DNA of 64,000 bases from assembly GCA_911728435.2 (NCBI GenBank), contig OU452202.1:7047135-7111134 (forward strand), written 5' to 3'. The translations under genes and the position numbers were made by a program. The stretch comes from Apoderus coryli (taxonomy: Eukaryota; Arthropoda; Insecta; Coleoptera; Attelabidae). The notes under the pieces are model-generated. The model was not told the DNA's origin, made no database searches, and saw only the letters and a program-made list of their open reading frames with translations. Of this stretch, positions 10,431 to 26,000 are shown in pieces. How positions within the stretch are numbered: position 1 is the stretch's first letter; each line of letters begins with the position of its first letter.

Positions 10431-10839
10431 AATAAAGTTTTTGCACACAATGAATACATAAGAATCATAAACGTGGAAGTACTTCCAATAATATAATCAA
10501 TCATTTTATTGTGCAAAACAAAATACTTACAAAATACAAATAACATACCCTAACTATTACATAATAAGTGGTAAACATCTGTTAACTCCATTAATAAAAT
10601 TAATAAATGATCAGAATAATTACATCTTCAGTAAAAAGCTACTTTTTATATAAAAAAATAAAGAATCAGCGCTGATCTGCTTCCTATATACAAAAAAAAA
10701 ATAAAAGTAAAATTCTTTAGCATCACAATAGTAAAAAATATTTTTAAGAAAACATGTCTTCAGAATTGTTTAATTGACATGTATCTATACTTTTGTTTGT
10801 TGACATTCTACTTTACAGAATATTCGTAAAAAATTGTCC

Positions 10840-11002
10840 TTATGATTCTAAAATAGGAATGGATGTCGTATAAACTGGCGTTTCCAGTTCTATTCTCGCT
10901 GTAGTTCTTAGGCCCAACTGATTTTTGATATGACTAATTATATCCTGGTCAGCCGGACAGCTTTGTCTAAACGCTTCTAGTTCATACATGTTCGACATGT
11001 AC
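10840..11002 (-). CDS. Clic: Clic coding exon 4 and stop
   Basis: The acceptor ACTTTACAG lies above 11002. The exon encodes YMSNMYELEAFRQSCPADQD and then IISHIKNQLGLRTTARIELE up to SIPILES and TAA (10842-10840). CPADQDI is a CLIC hallmark near the C-terminus. This exon is too short to appear as a long open frame and was found by following the splice phase. Confidence 0.94.
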
Positions 11003-14000
11003 CTGTAAAGTTAATAGAATCTTACTAGTTACATACTACAAATATTATTGGTAAGAAACAACAAATTGATGTGACTTTCAGTGTATTATTTCGAGGGTTA
11101 TCTGGTGACTAATTGAACTAAAACGATGTGTACAGTGCTGTGATAGATAATGTTATGACAGAGACTAAGCGCTGGAACCTTTGCATAAACTCTCATTATA
11201 GCAATACTATTTAAGAACGAAGACAGGAGTCAAAATGGGGGGTACGCACGAACCCTCTACAGCGACCACACTCATACCTATTCAAATTTCACCCAGCAAC
11301 TCATCTCATGATCCTCGATGCACAAGTAGTATTCGGTATTTTCCCATAGGCCCACCCACGATATAGAAAAACTCCCTGAAATGTACCAAACCTCTTGCAA
11401 AAGTTCTGAACTTTTGCCAAAGTACACTAAATAAAGTATGTACTATATTTGGCGGTGCTCTATGCTATACCAACTGCAGGTTCTAGTCCGACAAGTTCTC
11501 CAGAGTCAGATTCTATTTTGCCAAGTCCACACTGTTCTTGATGAGCTTAGAGCCTTTATGGCTTCGTGGTTATTAGCAAAAATTTGTATTCAGTTCTCTT
11601 GTTCAAACACCTATGTACACAAATCCATGGCTAGAACTTCCGCGCATATGAACACAGCTATTGTCTTGGGTCTACTTCCAAAAACTTCGGCACCTGTACC
11701 TGAGTTTGTTTTTGATCAATCGGTAAATCAGCAATAATAATCCGCACTTTGTAACTCCCTCCCATTCAGGATTCATTGATCTCTGTTGGACGTATTAATG
11801 TCATAGTCTATCGTGAAATAATGTTAATCGAGAACGCCAATATAGAATTAGGCCTGCTGAGCTCAAAGAGGTAGTTTTAAACAGAATTGAAGCTTAAGCT
11901 GTAAACGCTTGGGATTCGGATTGAAAGTTTCCAAAAGTACAATTAATGGTAGAAATGCTTAAAAACTATTTGGGTGCTTAACGAATCTCTTTGTTAGAAT
12001 GTTTGTGTTTATTTCTAGTGATTCAAGAAGATCTAGTTTTTTATTTTTGTTCTCTGTAGATTTTTTGTTCAATAGATTTGTTTTCATTTCATTGGAGACA
12101 TTTTTATTTTCATATTGGTTGTATTGAAAAATTAAAATGTTAATTATTAATAACATTCTACGAGAACAGTTTCTCCATCCGTATCATGTCCAACAGGTGC
12201 AACAATCTTTTGCCAATGGACTCTGAAAGCCGTTTTGCCGTTTCATTGAGACAGTGAGAACCAAATACAAACTTTGATAAGAAACTGTAATTTACGGACA
12301 TAACGAACATGTGTATAACGATTACAATCCTCATGCCTTCGGGGAGAAACAGTTCCAGCATAAATTTAGAATTCATGCTGGGGCAGGTATGATTGACAAT
12401 TTCATTATGGGACCAGTTGTAATGCCAAATCAGTTAACTGGTGATCACTATCTACTCTTCTTGCAAAACCCTTACAACTTCGTGCCGAAATGTAGTTTAT
12501 GCACGACGACAGAGCGCCATCATGACAGTCCAGGGCTGAAAGGAATTTAGTATTTGGCAGTTTTTTATAAAAAAGAAAGTTGTAGGCACACTAGGTTGTA
12601 GAGCAGTATGTTGAATGTGTAGTAAAGAATTGCAAGGTCTAGTGGACAGACTAAGAAGTCATGGGAAACCTGCCAAAGAAAAACTAAAGACATCAGCACC
12701 AGCAGTGGTCTTGATCTTGAAACTCTTCATGGTGATTGTCAGTCACAGCCTGGACCTAGCCAGAGTGAAATTATCTAGTTGGTAAAGAAACAGAGAAGCG
12801 AGAACTGTGAAAAGGAGGCCGATCAAATCCAATGTATGCAATACTATACATTGGATATGACCGGCCTCTTTATGGTGGGATGTGCATTACTATGTGTATG
12901 TAGATGGTACTAGTTTACATATATCTACTGTTGTATATCTCATTGTGATTAAATGCAAACCGATATTGTAGATGGGCAAAGACTATGGTACTGTGACGAG
13001 CTCATAATAAGGGCGAAACGAATTGGTAGTATCTCTCGACCCATGCCTCGGTCTGGTTCTACTGTATTAGACTGAGGCCCTACTAAATTAAACAAACTCC
13101 CTTGTGTGGGTAAAACCAGTAATTTTGTCTGCTATGCCACGAAATTATTTTTCAGTTATATTTACGGACACAAATTCATTTTATAATTTAAATATACTGG
13201 TAATATTTAGGAGATAAATTAAGCGAATATTCTGATTTGGCTATATTGATACTTCTTACTTACCTCCGGGTTACCATGAAAAGATCATAGATTTGATTAT
13301 TAAATAAAGTTTATTGGTATTTGAAAAAATGCGTGGTAATTTTTTGTTCAAAAAATAGTTTAAGATACAAAAAACTGTTTTTCTTTATAACAAATTAACT
13401 CTTACAACTACAGTCAACTTAAAAAACTAAAATCATGGAGAATACCCAAGATAGGTGTATAAAAAATTATTTTACAAAAACCTGTGTATTAAATATAACC
13501 ACAAACTGGGTTTATTATTACTTTATTTGTTATAATGATGAAGAATTATGTGTATCTGTAACTATTAACATTCTATCTTGAAGAGAAAAAAAATCACAGC
13601 ACCATTTTAGGTTAGGTTTGCTTTTTTGATTACATTTTTGTGACTTATCTTATGAGGGGGTATTATAGATAGGTACTTAAAGTAACTCTCAGTACGCAAA
13701 ATCAAAAAGAATTGACGAAGACCAAAGACACATAATAGGCGATTCTACAAAATACCATAATATCAAATATATCATATTCACCTCCAAAGAGCGGTAAACC
13801 TGGTTGGAACTTCAAATTTCCTGAATGCTTTGGCTCCAATACGAATATGTTGCAATCTGGGCATAAGTTCACAGTCAAAACATGACATTGTATCTCCAGT
13901 CAAAAATCTGGTATTACGTTTCGCCAAAAAGTCATTAATTCTTTCCAAATGGGACAGTAACGGTTGACTGGCTTCTTTCGTATCAGGTGATTCAAATTTC

Positions 14001-17000
14001 GTAACATACATTTTAAATTTTGTGTACAAGTTTTCAATTAATGTAGCTACTTCTTTGTCCTAAAACAAAAAGAAATTAGTATTCTGTAAAAAAATAATAA
14101 AAACAAGATTTTTAATTAAAAAATGTTTAGTGATGGTGAGCTGAAATTACTTGAACTGACAGGTACACAAACAAATCTTTTGTTATTAAGGCATTATTTG
14201 TTCAGACAGAGACAACTCTCAAAAAATGCATTTGATGTATTTTTTTTTCATGTTATACGTGTTTGTAGCGGTTCGTAAATTATTTTAATAGACGCCCGCC
14301 TCTGCGAGATCCGGTTGTTTGAATTTGGCGCTGTGTAACATCTTGTGATCTTCCATCTTCAGTTATAACACCATGTTCTATTTCTGATTTTGTTATTCAT
14401 AAAAAAAACACATAAAACTACAGTCCACTCTTGCGTTTAGAACGAAATACAACAGACAGTGCTATTACATGTTTTTATGAACTGGGGCTTATAAACGGCG
14501 TAGCATAAGTCTTTTGCAATATAAGAAAAAGTTTCAACTATTTATATATGCCTAACTAGTCTCGTTCCCATACCAATTAATTCCAGGTAAAGCTTTCTAC
14601 TGGCGGATTATGTCACTAGAGATTATTCTGACATTTTAAATTCAATAAAGATAATTATTAAATAGTTCATTGTGATCGTGCTTTATATTCTTACAATTTA
14701 AATAAATGATAGTATACCATCTAAGTTGGAATAAAAAACATTACTCAATGGTTGAATCACTTTTGACACTTGCTTACGTCAATTCTGTCTTTTCAATCCA
14801 GGAATATATTTAAGGATATATGTTGGAAATCCTGCTCAATTTATTGCCGAATGTTTCTTAAAATAATTTTTCTAATCACTGGTTAATTCGTTTAGCAGGA
14901 AAAATTTCAACACTAATTAAATAATAATTATCTAACAAGCCCCCAATATTGACAAGTGTTTTAATTATTCTTAAGTTTACATAAGAGAATAATATCCAAG
15001 AACTTTACCTAATATTTAATAAAAAGCTAATAGAGCACGGATCACAGATAGTCCTCCGCCACGATAGACCATTGAGTGGTCGCAGTGGAGGGTCTGGGAG
15101 GACCCACTCATTTTGAACCTACCTGTCCACATAGTCATTCGATACGTATAATATTCACAAAAGTTAAAAAAAATATTAGATTCATTATTATATTATTGAA
15201 ATTAGACTTAATTTAAGAATGTACTAAGGGGGTCACAGCGCTAATATATTTTCATGATGGTGACACTTCCGGTTATACCGAAAATAAGTGTCAACTCGTT
15301 TATTTTAAGTTGAACACCCTATATATCAATATTTTGGATTCTACGTGAATTTCTACACGTAATTTGTGTATAATGTCCTACATAGCGATGTTTAACATTT
15401 ATGTCAAAATTGACGTTTGCAGGCCCAATACTAACCCTACCAATAATTAATAATTATGCATTTTTATAGGTCTGAACACTGAAAGGAACTTTGTATTAGG
15501 TTGTCTAAATCTGTACTTCTTGCAATATTTAGCATGTTTCTACAGTGGCGTTAATTTCACGAGTTTTGTGACTAATTATTCATGCAGAGCCATGACAGAA
15601 ATAGTAGTTATCTACTTAACATTAAATAGTAAATGTTCCCTAAAAACAATCACCAAAATTTTCATAAAAATCATACGACTGTCTTTAAATGCCTTTATTC
15701 TATGTTCAATCATGATTTGAAAATGTAGTACATTGTAATGCTGTTGTGTAACTAGTGGGAAATATTTATTACGCACGGGTAAATTTCCTGGTAATGACAA
15801 AAATAGCATCGGGCATGAAAAATCACCATAGCAACGCCGACAATACAAACACACCAAATTGACAGTTTAGGTATTTACAATAATAATTATAATTAAGTAT
15901 TTCGCTAATTTCAAAACACAAAAACAGTGATAGTGAATATAGTTTAACACCACCTAGTCAACTTAATACTTCTAACTTATCGTATTGAGGCTTACGGCAA
16001 ATGGGGTAAGTTTCGAAAATCAAATATTTTCCTAAAAATTATGCTTAATTTATTCAAAAGCATTAAAACAGTCATGTGTCATTTCATGTTCGTTGCACAA
16101 TATCCTTTTGAACTTTAGATTCTTTTTTTAACACATCAATTTATCTGTTGATAAATGTTCATAACAATAATTAATTAGCAATTAAGTATGATTGGATTGA
16201 ATTTCGTACAAGGTACCCAGTAAGGGTGGAGGGTATTTATAAATTCAATGAGAAAAAAGTAAAAGTTAGAATTTTTTTATTTTTGGGACAATTTGTAGAT
16301 AAAGTCTAGGAAAATTAAGTGGCAAACATTATGTTGTCCCAATGTTGACCATCGCGCTACTGGCACTCCTCTAACCGAAAACGGCAATTAGCCGCTACGC
16401 GCCTACACATCTCTCTGGAAATTGCGACCATTTCAGTGCGGATTTTGTGCTTCAATGCAGTAGAGTTCGTGGTTTGTTTGTATACACTTTATGTTTAAGA
16501 TATCCCCATAAGAAATAATCAAGAGGTGTAAGATCGGGGCTTCTAGGAGGCCAGTGGATGGTGTCTCGAAAGATCACTTTTTCTGGGAAAAGTTGATTGA
16601 CAACCGCAAGCGATTGATGTTGTTGAAACCTTCAAGCTCCTGCAGTTGTGGAGCCAAAAAGTTCCTTAACATATCGCAATACCGTTCACTGTTTACCGTA
16701 AGTGCTCGACATCGCCGGTCTTCAAAAGAATAAGGCCCAATGATGTCTTCACCATACATAGCAGCCCAAGCAATAACTTTTGGGCTATGTAGTGGTTCCT
16801 TGTTTCCATGACTGCATTTCCGAATTGATTGAGACGGATTTTGACGCACTGAAACTGGTACTTTTCAATCGTTTGTTGGGTCCGAACAGAGCGCGGGCGA
16901 CCTTTATTGTGAATTTCTATCTATCTAATAATCATTGCGATAGTAGGCACGTATGCAAAAAGCTTCCATGGTTATTAAATCTGCAAAGAGTAGCGGAACA

Positions 17001-20000
17001 GACCATCCTTACGATCCTCCTCCCATCCCATCCGCGCGTTACATGGACAGCGCAGATACAAAGACCCCCACCCTTTCTGGACACTTTGTATATGTTCAAA
17101 TATAAGTGGGATTTTGTAGGACTTATTTGAGTAATTAAATCTTCGTTCGTGATATCACATTTTGACGTTCCCCATAAATAATAAGTAAGTAATTTTACAT
17201 AATCTTCTCGGTAATATGATTGAATTGAGAACTACGACAATATAATAATTCGGGTATACATTTTCGAAATAGTCAACTCAATACAAAGTTACCTACATTT
17301 TATCAATTTGAAAAAAAATTAGTTTCAACTTTTTTTTAACTTAATTTTCAAGCATATTTTTGGACCACACTATACTAAGGAATCTCAAAATATAATACAG
17401 AATCGGTTAAATGTACCTTCTTTTACAAGAAGGCCTATAGAAATGCATTAATAGATTTAGTATTAGATTAAGGCTACTATTGAACCTTAAAGCGTCAATT
17501 TCGACATAAACATGTAAATATACTGAAATTCGTCTACAATTTCTCGTAGAATCCAAAAATGTAATATTATATTAAGTAAAAAATTTAAAACAAGCAAACT
17601 GATATCCTGATGTCCATGGACCTTAGTAAGTACACTCCCAAATTTTCATTTATCGCACTCTGTCGCAGAGGGACACCGTGTATACTTTAGTATAATATTT
17701 ATAAGTTCAATAGTAATTTATTAAGTAGTTTATAATCCGATTTTAAGATTAGACTTCTTCGGTACCTGAACAAATAAGTTATGTCCACCAGGAACAGCTT
17801 TCATTATGTGCCTTTCAATTTTCTCGTTTTCCAAAATAGCCATCCCTCTATCGATTAAAATTGGTGGAGGTGTGGCTTCAAAATTAGTTCGAAAGTCAGG
17901 TGGTGGTTTTTGCATATCCACTGTAGTCACTTTAAGGCTAATGGTTTTCAATTCGGCTAATAAGTAGAGTTCCATAAAATACTCCTGACAAAAGAGACAT
18001 GCACCCTTCCGCCTGCCATCTATTGTTGAGGCCTGAAAAAAAAAAAAAACACAACTGATTAGAATTCTATAAAACAAACATAAATTGTCTGCAGTTTAAA
18101 TTGTATCTTAAATTAATATATTCGGCCTCTAAGCCTTATCGGGGTGCATATTTTAATTTACTTATATTGAACCTAGTAGAACTAATATAAGATTTTACAA
18201 AAAAAATTTTCTTAATAATAACAAATGTTGCCATTTTTTTTCTCATTTCCATGTGGTATTATCCGGTAGAGCCTTCTAAATCATCTTATATTGAAACCTG
18301 TAGCCCCATCGCTTCATAATCCCATATTCTACACATAATTGTGTGATACAGAAATCAATTATTTAAAGAAAGGGTCCTGTAGAATTTTTACTTAAACTAA
18401 TTTGGGAAACAGGAATTCAAGACTTTATGATTTCCCATGGTGTGTCCGACCGTGTACTACCCGGTATACATTGTGGACTGATAAAATGATTATATCAATG
18501 TGAAATATCCAATTTTTTAAACAAAAAATAATATTATGCATATCCAAGCACGACATACCCATAAAAACGATCTTGATTGGTAATATAAAGAGTAAAAAAA
18601 ATGGTTGGATTAAACAATAAAATAAATAAGCTAGATTGCATTCCGCAGATTGTGGTAATAATTTTCGACAGATAGATAGATTAGTGTAGATACATTGTTT
18701 TATACATCATTATTGGATGTTGAAAACTATTTCCCATAATGCTATCGGTAATGAAGATGAAATCAAATTTGTATTGTCCGCAAATAAGAGTTCAATTCAC
18801 TTTTATTATGCCAATTTTTATTTCACATTACCCCCGCACAGGGAAAGTATTGTGAATGCGCCAAAAAAAATCGGTTGTGTCGCCCCAAAACTTTCCCGAC
18901 ATGATATACCTAATATAATCAAACATGTATCACCTGGGTAGTTAAATTCATATCATAGTCACATAATACATCACAGACACTTAACTATATACATATATAA
19001 ACAATATGGTAAAAGACAATGATAATATATATAAGCATACGAAGCGAACGCTCTATCAATGTGTTATAAAGTACTCAAGTACCTATAATATTCTTACAAG
19101 AATATATATTCCAACTACTTAACTGATGAAATTTTAAACGCAATTTTCTCGAGAATTATGGGGGCAAATATCAAAACTGACCTATCGCTGTAAAGCAGAT
19201 AAAAAATTTTTTACAATGATGGATCACGCGACCCCTACTGATATATGAAAATTTAGAGGTTGTGTCCACCCCTATCACAGGGCTTAAGCGATTTCAACCA
19301 AAATCTAATGGCTTCATCCTAGAACTGCGCCAAACTCATATACCAAAATTTAGCTCAATTGGTTAAAGCGTTTAGGCGCTATCGTGGAAGAATACATACA
19401 GACACACATACATACATACACACAGACAGACATGGTTATATCCGTCTTTATTTCAATTTTTTTTGCGTGTTCACAATAGTTTCCCTGCGCGGGAAAGTAA
19501 AATTTGAGATAAAGATGGATATAACTATTTTGAAGTTCCCTAAGACGATTAAGACCATTTCCAGATGGAACTTGTCGGGAAAGTTTTGGGGTGACACAAC
19601 CGATTTTTTTAGCTCTCCATATCGTATAATATGTAATATATTATGTAGATGTATATGGAGATTATTAGTTACATGATTCATTCCACAGGAAATACGTGTT
19701 TTCGGTCATTTTATGCGTATAAATAAGCAGTCTTAAAAAATGACTGTATACACAATAACTCAAAAACCATTTAACATATTTTAACCAAATTTGGTACAAA
19801 AATGCTACAGGATATAAGTAATACGTGCTGTTTAACTTTTGATAAACATTGAGCGTAGGTAGGTAAGATAGTTTTTAAACTTAAAACAAATATTGAATGA
19901 TTTTTCATAGATGTAATAGAATATAACCTACAAAATTTAACATAAAAAAAGATAACAATGTCGTTCGAAAAGTGTGTAAAAAGGGCTCAAAAACTAAAAA

Positions 20001-23000
20001 AAAACATTTAGACTGTAAAAATGATATATTTAGCCTTTTAACTAGTTGAATTGGTGTTAAAAATACACGAAAAAATATTAATGTAATACTTATTTTTAAT
20101 TGATGTTTTCATTCCTTAAGATAACTTCTACTTTTCAAAGTAAGTAATTATTATATCTTATCGTAATATAAATGTATGATGAAAATGAAGGCAGTGTAGT
20201 ACGCAGATGCTAAAAAATACGATTAAGTGATACCCATACATATAGGTCGGTTTCATTGCGTTATGTATTCCACAACAGATCTGAATTATTATATTATAAC
20301 GAAAACTTGCTTTATACAAGTCAATCAATTTTCAAAGAATATGTTGTCGTTAACAGTATGATTCCTTCTTTTCCGATACCCTGTATATATTTCATTTTAG
20401 AGTTAAAGGGATTCTAGAATTTCCAAACAATGGCCTCAATGACCACAAATTATATATATTTTTTTTACAAATTTAGAATTATCGTGATTCACGTGGTCCC
20501 CTATATATAGAATGAATTCATTGTTTCTTGGAAATAGTCTTAATGCAATACGAATCCATAAGATGTTCCTCAATATCAGTACGGCTTCAGGATTAAAATT
20601 TAAAGAGATAACTATATTTATGTCGTAATGTTTAGTAGTTATTTTATTATCATAAAACAGAAGATATTTCACAGTTGCAAAAAATGTACTTACATACAAG
20701 GGTCTAAAATAGGTGGTTAAAATTTGTGAGCGAATTGGGGACGTCTAATCATGAAAAAAACCAAAATTGTAATTCTTCGAAAAGCCTTTATTTAAAAAGA
20801 TACAGGGTACAGAGGACTGCCTGAGGACGATTTTTTTGTAATATTTTCGAAACGAGTAAAGATGAATTAATCAACTGTAGCACATTTATTCACCTAGTTA
20901 AATGTCGTAAACTGACATGAAATTGAAAAAAAATGTGGTAAAATAAAGTTTTCTACATAAAAAAGGAATACTTGTGTAAAGTAAAAAGAAAATAAATAGC
21001 AGGTATCTTTAGTTTTTGTGACATCATTTTGTGTTTGGAGAAACCACATTTGGTATAAACTATAACAAGTTGCTTATGAGGTTATTAAGGCAAACGCGTT
21101 TAAAATTCTGATTTTGAGTTCAGTTTATTTTTATACACAGATAATAAAGTATTCACAAAACGTCAAATGCAAAGATGTTATATAGGGTCAATGTTGGTAT
21201 CTAAATTACAATCGTGTACCTAATAGGTGTGTATGTCCTACTATAATAACCATTTTTCAGTATCAAGGCTAACATAATAATATATACCTAGTACCATAGT
21301 GAAAATGATATTACATGCAATGCTGACTAATTATCGTGAATTCAGATTGGTGTTCTAGTTGTAATATTATTAGTTTCGCAGATAAAACATAAACGTTTTC
21401 ACATTTATAATTATTATGAAGTTCCTTCGAGGCAGAGCTGGGCCGTTAGTGGCATTTAACATTTAATAATAGATTTATATTGATAACATTGATTTGATTC
21501 TTATTCAATAGGGAAAGAAAATATGGAAGAAGCTAAATAAATAAATACTCATCAAGTAATACAAACATCCTTTGATGTCAATTCAACTTGCCAAAGAGAT
21601 TGTTGAAAAACGTTGGTCTGAAATTGGGAAACACACAGATGTCCCATTGGACGATTTCCTTGAAGCACTCGAACTGACTTTAACATCAACATATTTTCAG
21701 TATGAAGATAATTACTACCAACAAATTGAAGGAGTTGCTACTGGCTCATCAATTTCAAGTGCAATTGCTCAGTTGGTGCTTGAGGATTTAGACACTACCA
21801 TCATTCCATATTTACCTTTCAAACCCCTATTTTATTACACATATGTAGATGATTGCATCACTATTAAACCAAACACACAAATAACATCAATGCACAACAC
21901 TTTAAATTCATACCATCCAAAGTTGCAATTCACTACTGAAATAGAGAATCAAAAACAATAAATTTTTTAGATCTTACATTAATAAACAACAATTCTGAAC
22001 TAAAAACCAAATGGTATTCAAAACCTACATGGTCTGGTAGATATACTAACTCAAACCATCCTATATTCCAGAAAAAAAGTGTGGTTATTGCTCGCTGATA
22101 TAGTAATAAAATACAGATCCAGAATATAGAGACGAATGTATTAATAAAGCGAAAAATACATTAAACAAAAACAACTGAAGCCCCACTTTCAACTTTTGGA
22201 ACACCAAAATTTTGGAAATGGAACACACAAAAAAAAAAGAGGATACCTACCAACAGAAAATTTCATTACATCATTTGTCAATGGCGTCCTTGCCATTCCG
22301 GGTTCGAGAATTTTAATAAAACAAACAAACCGTTAAATAATTTTGAGAACTTTTATTAAAAAACGAAATATGATAGAATGGACTATTTTTTCAAATTAAA
22401 AAAAAGAGAATTTTAAAAATGATATACATAAAAAAAATAAAAACAGCGTTAATGACAGAACTGACATTCAACATCTAAGCAGTATCTACCACAATATTAT
22501 AAAATAAAAATAGTACTCACACCCCCCTGTATTTGTTGTAATAAATGTATACCTTTTAAACATCTCACCTGTTATCTATCAAACTTATTGTATAGTTTTG
22601 CGACATTATAGGAAAACTAGCGTTCAAACATAGCAGTACGGTGAGCAGGTGGAGTTATCGCCATTCTATGCCTGAAGTTTGAAACAATATTGTCACGCCT
22701 GAATTGCATTTTATTGTAAAGGTAATCCAGTATCTTCTTATTTATTACTTTGTTGTTTGTTAAAGACGTTGTGAGAGTTTTACTTTACTGTACAAGAGTT
22801 TTAAATTGAAAAACTTTTTTATACAGGCACTCACATGTTCCCTGAATCTCAGGTCCGTGTCCATTCTCACGCGCAAGTTCCGAGCCATAGACATATTCTC
22901 CATATGCATATTACCAACCCTTATTGAATCTAGATCTCTGTAACGGCTTCTTATTTGATTTGTACCAAAGACCTTGTCTTTGTCAATCTCTAAACAGTGG

Positions 23001-26000
23001 CTATGCGCAGCTTTAACTAGATTATCAATATCACCATTAAACAGGTTAACGGCTGGTTGTAGTTGGTGAGGATCGCATACAAGAGTGTCATCTGCATATA
23101 AATGAGCTGAGGAATGCTTAACACCGCAGAGAAGTTTTGATGTATAGGCAGTATAAAAGTGGATAGTATAGAGCCTTGCTAAGAGACTTTTTTTCTTGTG
23201 ACACTCTTCCCTCCTTGAGGACCACAACCTGCCTCCTACCCGATATAGAGTACTGAATCAATCCCCTAGCACATCCGCCAAAGAATGCCTTCGAATAATG
23301 CAAAAGCACCAGAGCCGCCAACTGTCCACTGCCCTAAATATACCATCTGTTATCTCAAGCAAGGCCGTACAACAGCTATAGTTAGATCAAAAACTGAACT
23401 GAATACTTGGCAGAAGACAATCACACTTTTATCTGGTCAAATAAGATACGCCCAACGATCTTGGAGATGGCAGGCAGAATATTAATAGGTCGCACATCCC
23501 CCACCACCTTTGGGCAAGGTTTTTTGGAACTAGAATTACATGAGCAAGTTTCCATCCATCAGGAAATACAGACGATTCAATACATGAATTAACCAAGAAA
23601 TTTAAATAAATTTATTCTGAATTAACAGTAAATTATATTTTTTACTTCAAAGAGGTATCTTTTCATGGTCCTTCAGTTTTTCCACATATTTTTTCTTCAA
23701 TTCTAAGTCAGAAATTTTTTAATTTGTACAGTTGTTCAAAAAGTAATTTGAGATTAAATTTTCATATATTACAAATAAATAAAATAGGTTCGAACAAAAT
23801 ACTCTCAACGATAATATGTGGTGGAACAATTATGTGACACAAATTCCAATGTTTATAAAGCCACATTTTAGTGCAATTTAAATGACTGTTTAAGCTCTAT
23901 TATTTTTGTTTCGCATGAATATTTTTACACTGTACCTACATACTTAAACATGTGTATAAATTTGCGTCAGGATTTCATTCTTTAGGTGATATCAAGTGTT
24001 TATTAATATTGTCGTCTATCTACTTTGGTATAGTATATTGTGCAACGAACATGAAATGACATATATTTCCTACGAGTATGATCGTTTGCAATATGAGTCG
24101 CAGGCGAGTGCTACGAGTAGTAGGAAATGGTCATTTCATGTGAGTTTCACACTATACTCTTTCTACGACTGTTTTAATGCCTTTGAATAAATTAAACATG
24201 ATAATTTTTAGGAAAATATATGTTTTTCGAAACTTACCCCTGTTGGCGTAAGCCTAAATACGATAAGTTAGAAGTATTAAATTGACTAGGCTAAAAATAA
24301 GTTTAGTTTGTATATTCAGCATAATTATATCACAGGACCTTTAGATATTTATTATCCTAACCATAAGTTAATCTTAACATAAACATAAGCCAATGTATAA
24401 CGTTTTCCAATAACTTAACGCCACACTATAGAATATGTGATAGTGTTAAGAAATTCAAAAAGCTTGTTAGATTAATATTAAAAATAGAACCTATTTGAAT
24501 GATTATATAGATAATTTTTAGTTTCAAGAGTACTGACATCATTCCTTTTTGTGTTCATGTAAATTTGTTTGTAATTTTGATATTGCATTTTTTGTAAGTT
24601 TATCACATGTACATAATTAGAAATAAAGAGTAAATAAATAAAAGCGTGAGACCTAAAAGCTCCAAATTCAGTTAACATAATTTTATGTTTGGATAAAATC
24701 ATTTTCAAAAACCAGTTTCACTCCTTTAAAATACACTAACAAAAAATAATATACTTATTTAACCTGACATAACGAATTTGTTAGTATTTGATAGGATGAT
24801 CGTATCGTATGATAATTATATTGCAATTTTTTAAATTTATATGGGCTGAGATAATAGCTAAGCAAAAATGTATTTTTGTTAATGATGCGTTAATATTGAC
24901 CTCCCTAATTTATTATTAAGCAGTTATAAAATTGCAACATAAACGTTTAAGGTTTTATGAAATACCTAATACAAAAATTAATAAAATAGGTATTTGGCTG
25001 CTTATATATAAATATAAATGTTAAACTTAAAGGTAATACGTTTCTTAAATAAATATTATAAAACTGAAGTTATTTCACATATATATTTAAGAAAAATGTT
25101 CTAATTTTAATACAATATAAGTTAATCAACAATGTTATATATATATATACAGTTAATATAATATTGTGTAAGGATACAAATATTGTCTCATAATACATTA
25201 TACTGATAAATTAAGTACCTTATCTTTATAATAATCTCACTGTTTTAATTTATATACGTATGGTTATTTCGAAATAAAAAAAGTAATTTTTAGGCGAGTG
25301 TTACAAAAAATTACGATTAAGTTAAAGTAATTTTGTGACATATCGGACAAAATTACTGATTTTAAACATATGATTGCCAACCCAACCCAGTACTAGTAAT
25401 ACTACAAAAAATAAATTTGTCAATCTCACCGCGCGTACCACGTAAATGAAAATTACTTTTAGCGATTTTTACATAATTAATAACTCAAATATAAAGGTGC
25501 AATGCTTTTAATACACAACAATATAACGTAACGAAATGTCAAATAGGGTCAATTGGATCATAAGAATAACATAGAACATATTTGTTTTAATTAATAAATA
25601 AAAATACAATTAAATATGATTAAAAAACGGTTAAAGGGCAGCAGGCTCTCGTAAAATAATTTTTGAGATTCAAAAAGAGATATGCTCGTCATCATAATTG
25701 TCCTAAATTTCCACATTCTATACGACAAAGCGTTTCTGAGCAAATAAGTATTAGTAGTTGAAACACTAACCTTTAGTAAGAAAAAGAAATTCAAATTAAA
25801 AAATATCTAACCAAAATACAGTGAAGTCCGCTTATAACGAACCTGTTTATAACGAATTCCCGGTTAATACGAACCTTATATGAAAAAAGCATTTATAAAC
25901 ATCGATACTTTTTACTCCCGCATAGGGAAAGTATTGTGAACGCGCTAAAAAAATTGAGATAAAGACGGATATAACCATTTTGAAGTTCCCTGAGACGATT

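Larger units (their letters stand above)
15330..17570 (-). mobile_element. Mariner-like element relic with long inverted arms, in Clic intron 2
   Basis: A left arm (about 15330-15425, with TTGGATTCTACGTGAATTTC, CATTTATGTCAAAATTGACG) is repeated inverted at about 17480-17560 (GCGTCAATTTCGACATAAAC, CTCGTAGAATCCAAAAATGT). Between the arms lie a transposase relic and an inserted copy of repeat R2 (15670-16110). The outer borders are not clear. Older damage and insertions explain the imperfect arms. Confidence 0.6.

Noticed and set aside
11438..11737. 99-residue + strand open frame in Clic intron 3
   Set aside because: The minus strand reads as a LINE RNase H domain; the + strand frame is its shadow.
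19121..19140. CTGATGAAATTTTAAACG as a third hammerhead core
   Set aside because: No GAAA segment with a stem II follows and no stem I pairing was seen. The same holds for CTGATGA words near 1130, 59145 and 63911.
19359..19681. Open frames in repeat R1
   Set aside because: The same sequence recurs in non-coding copies with stops and indels, and the frames include a microsatellite.
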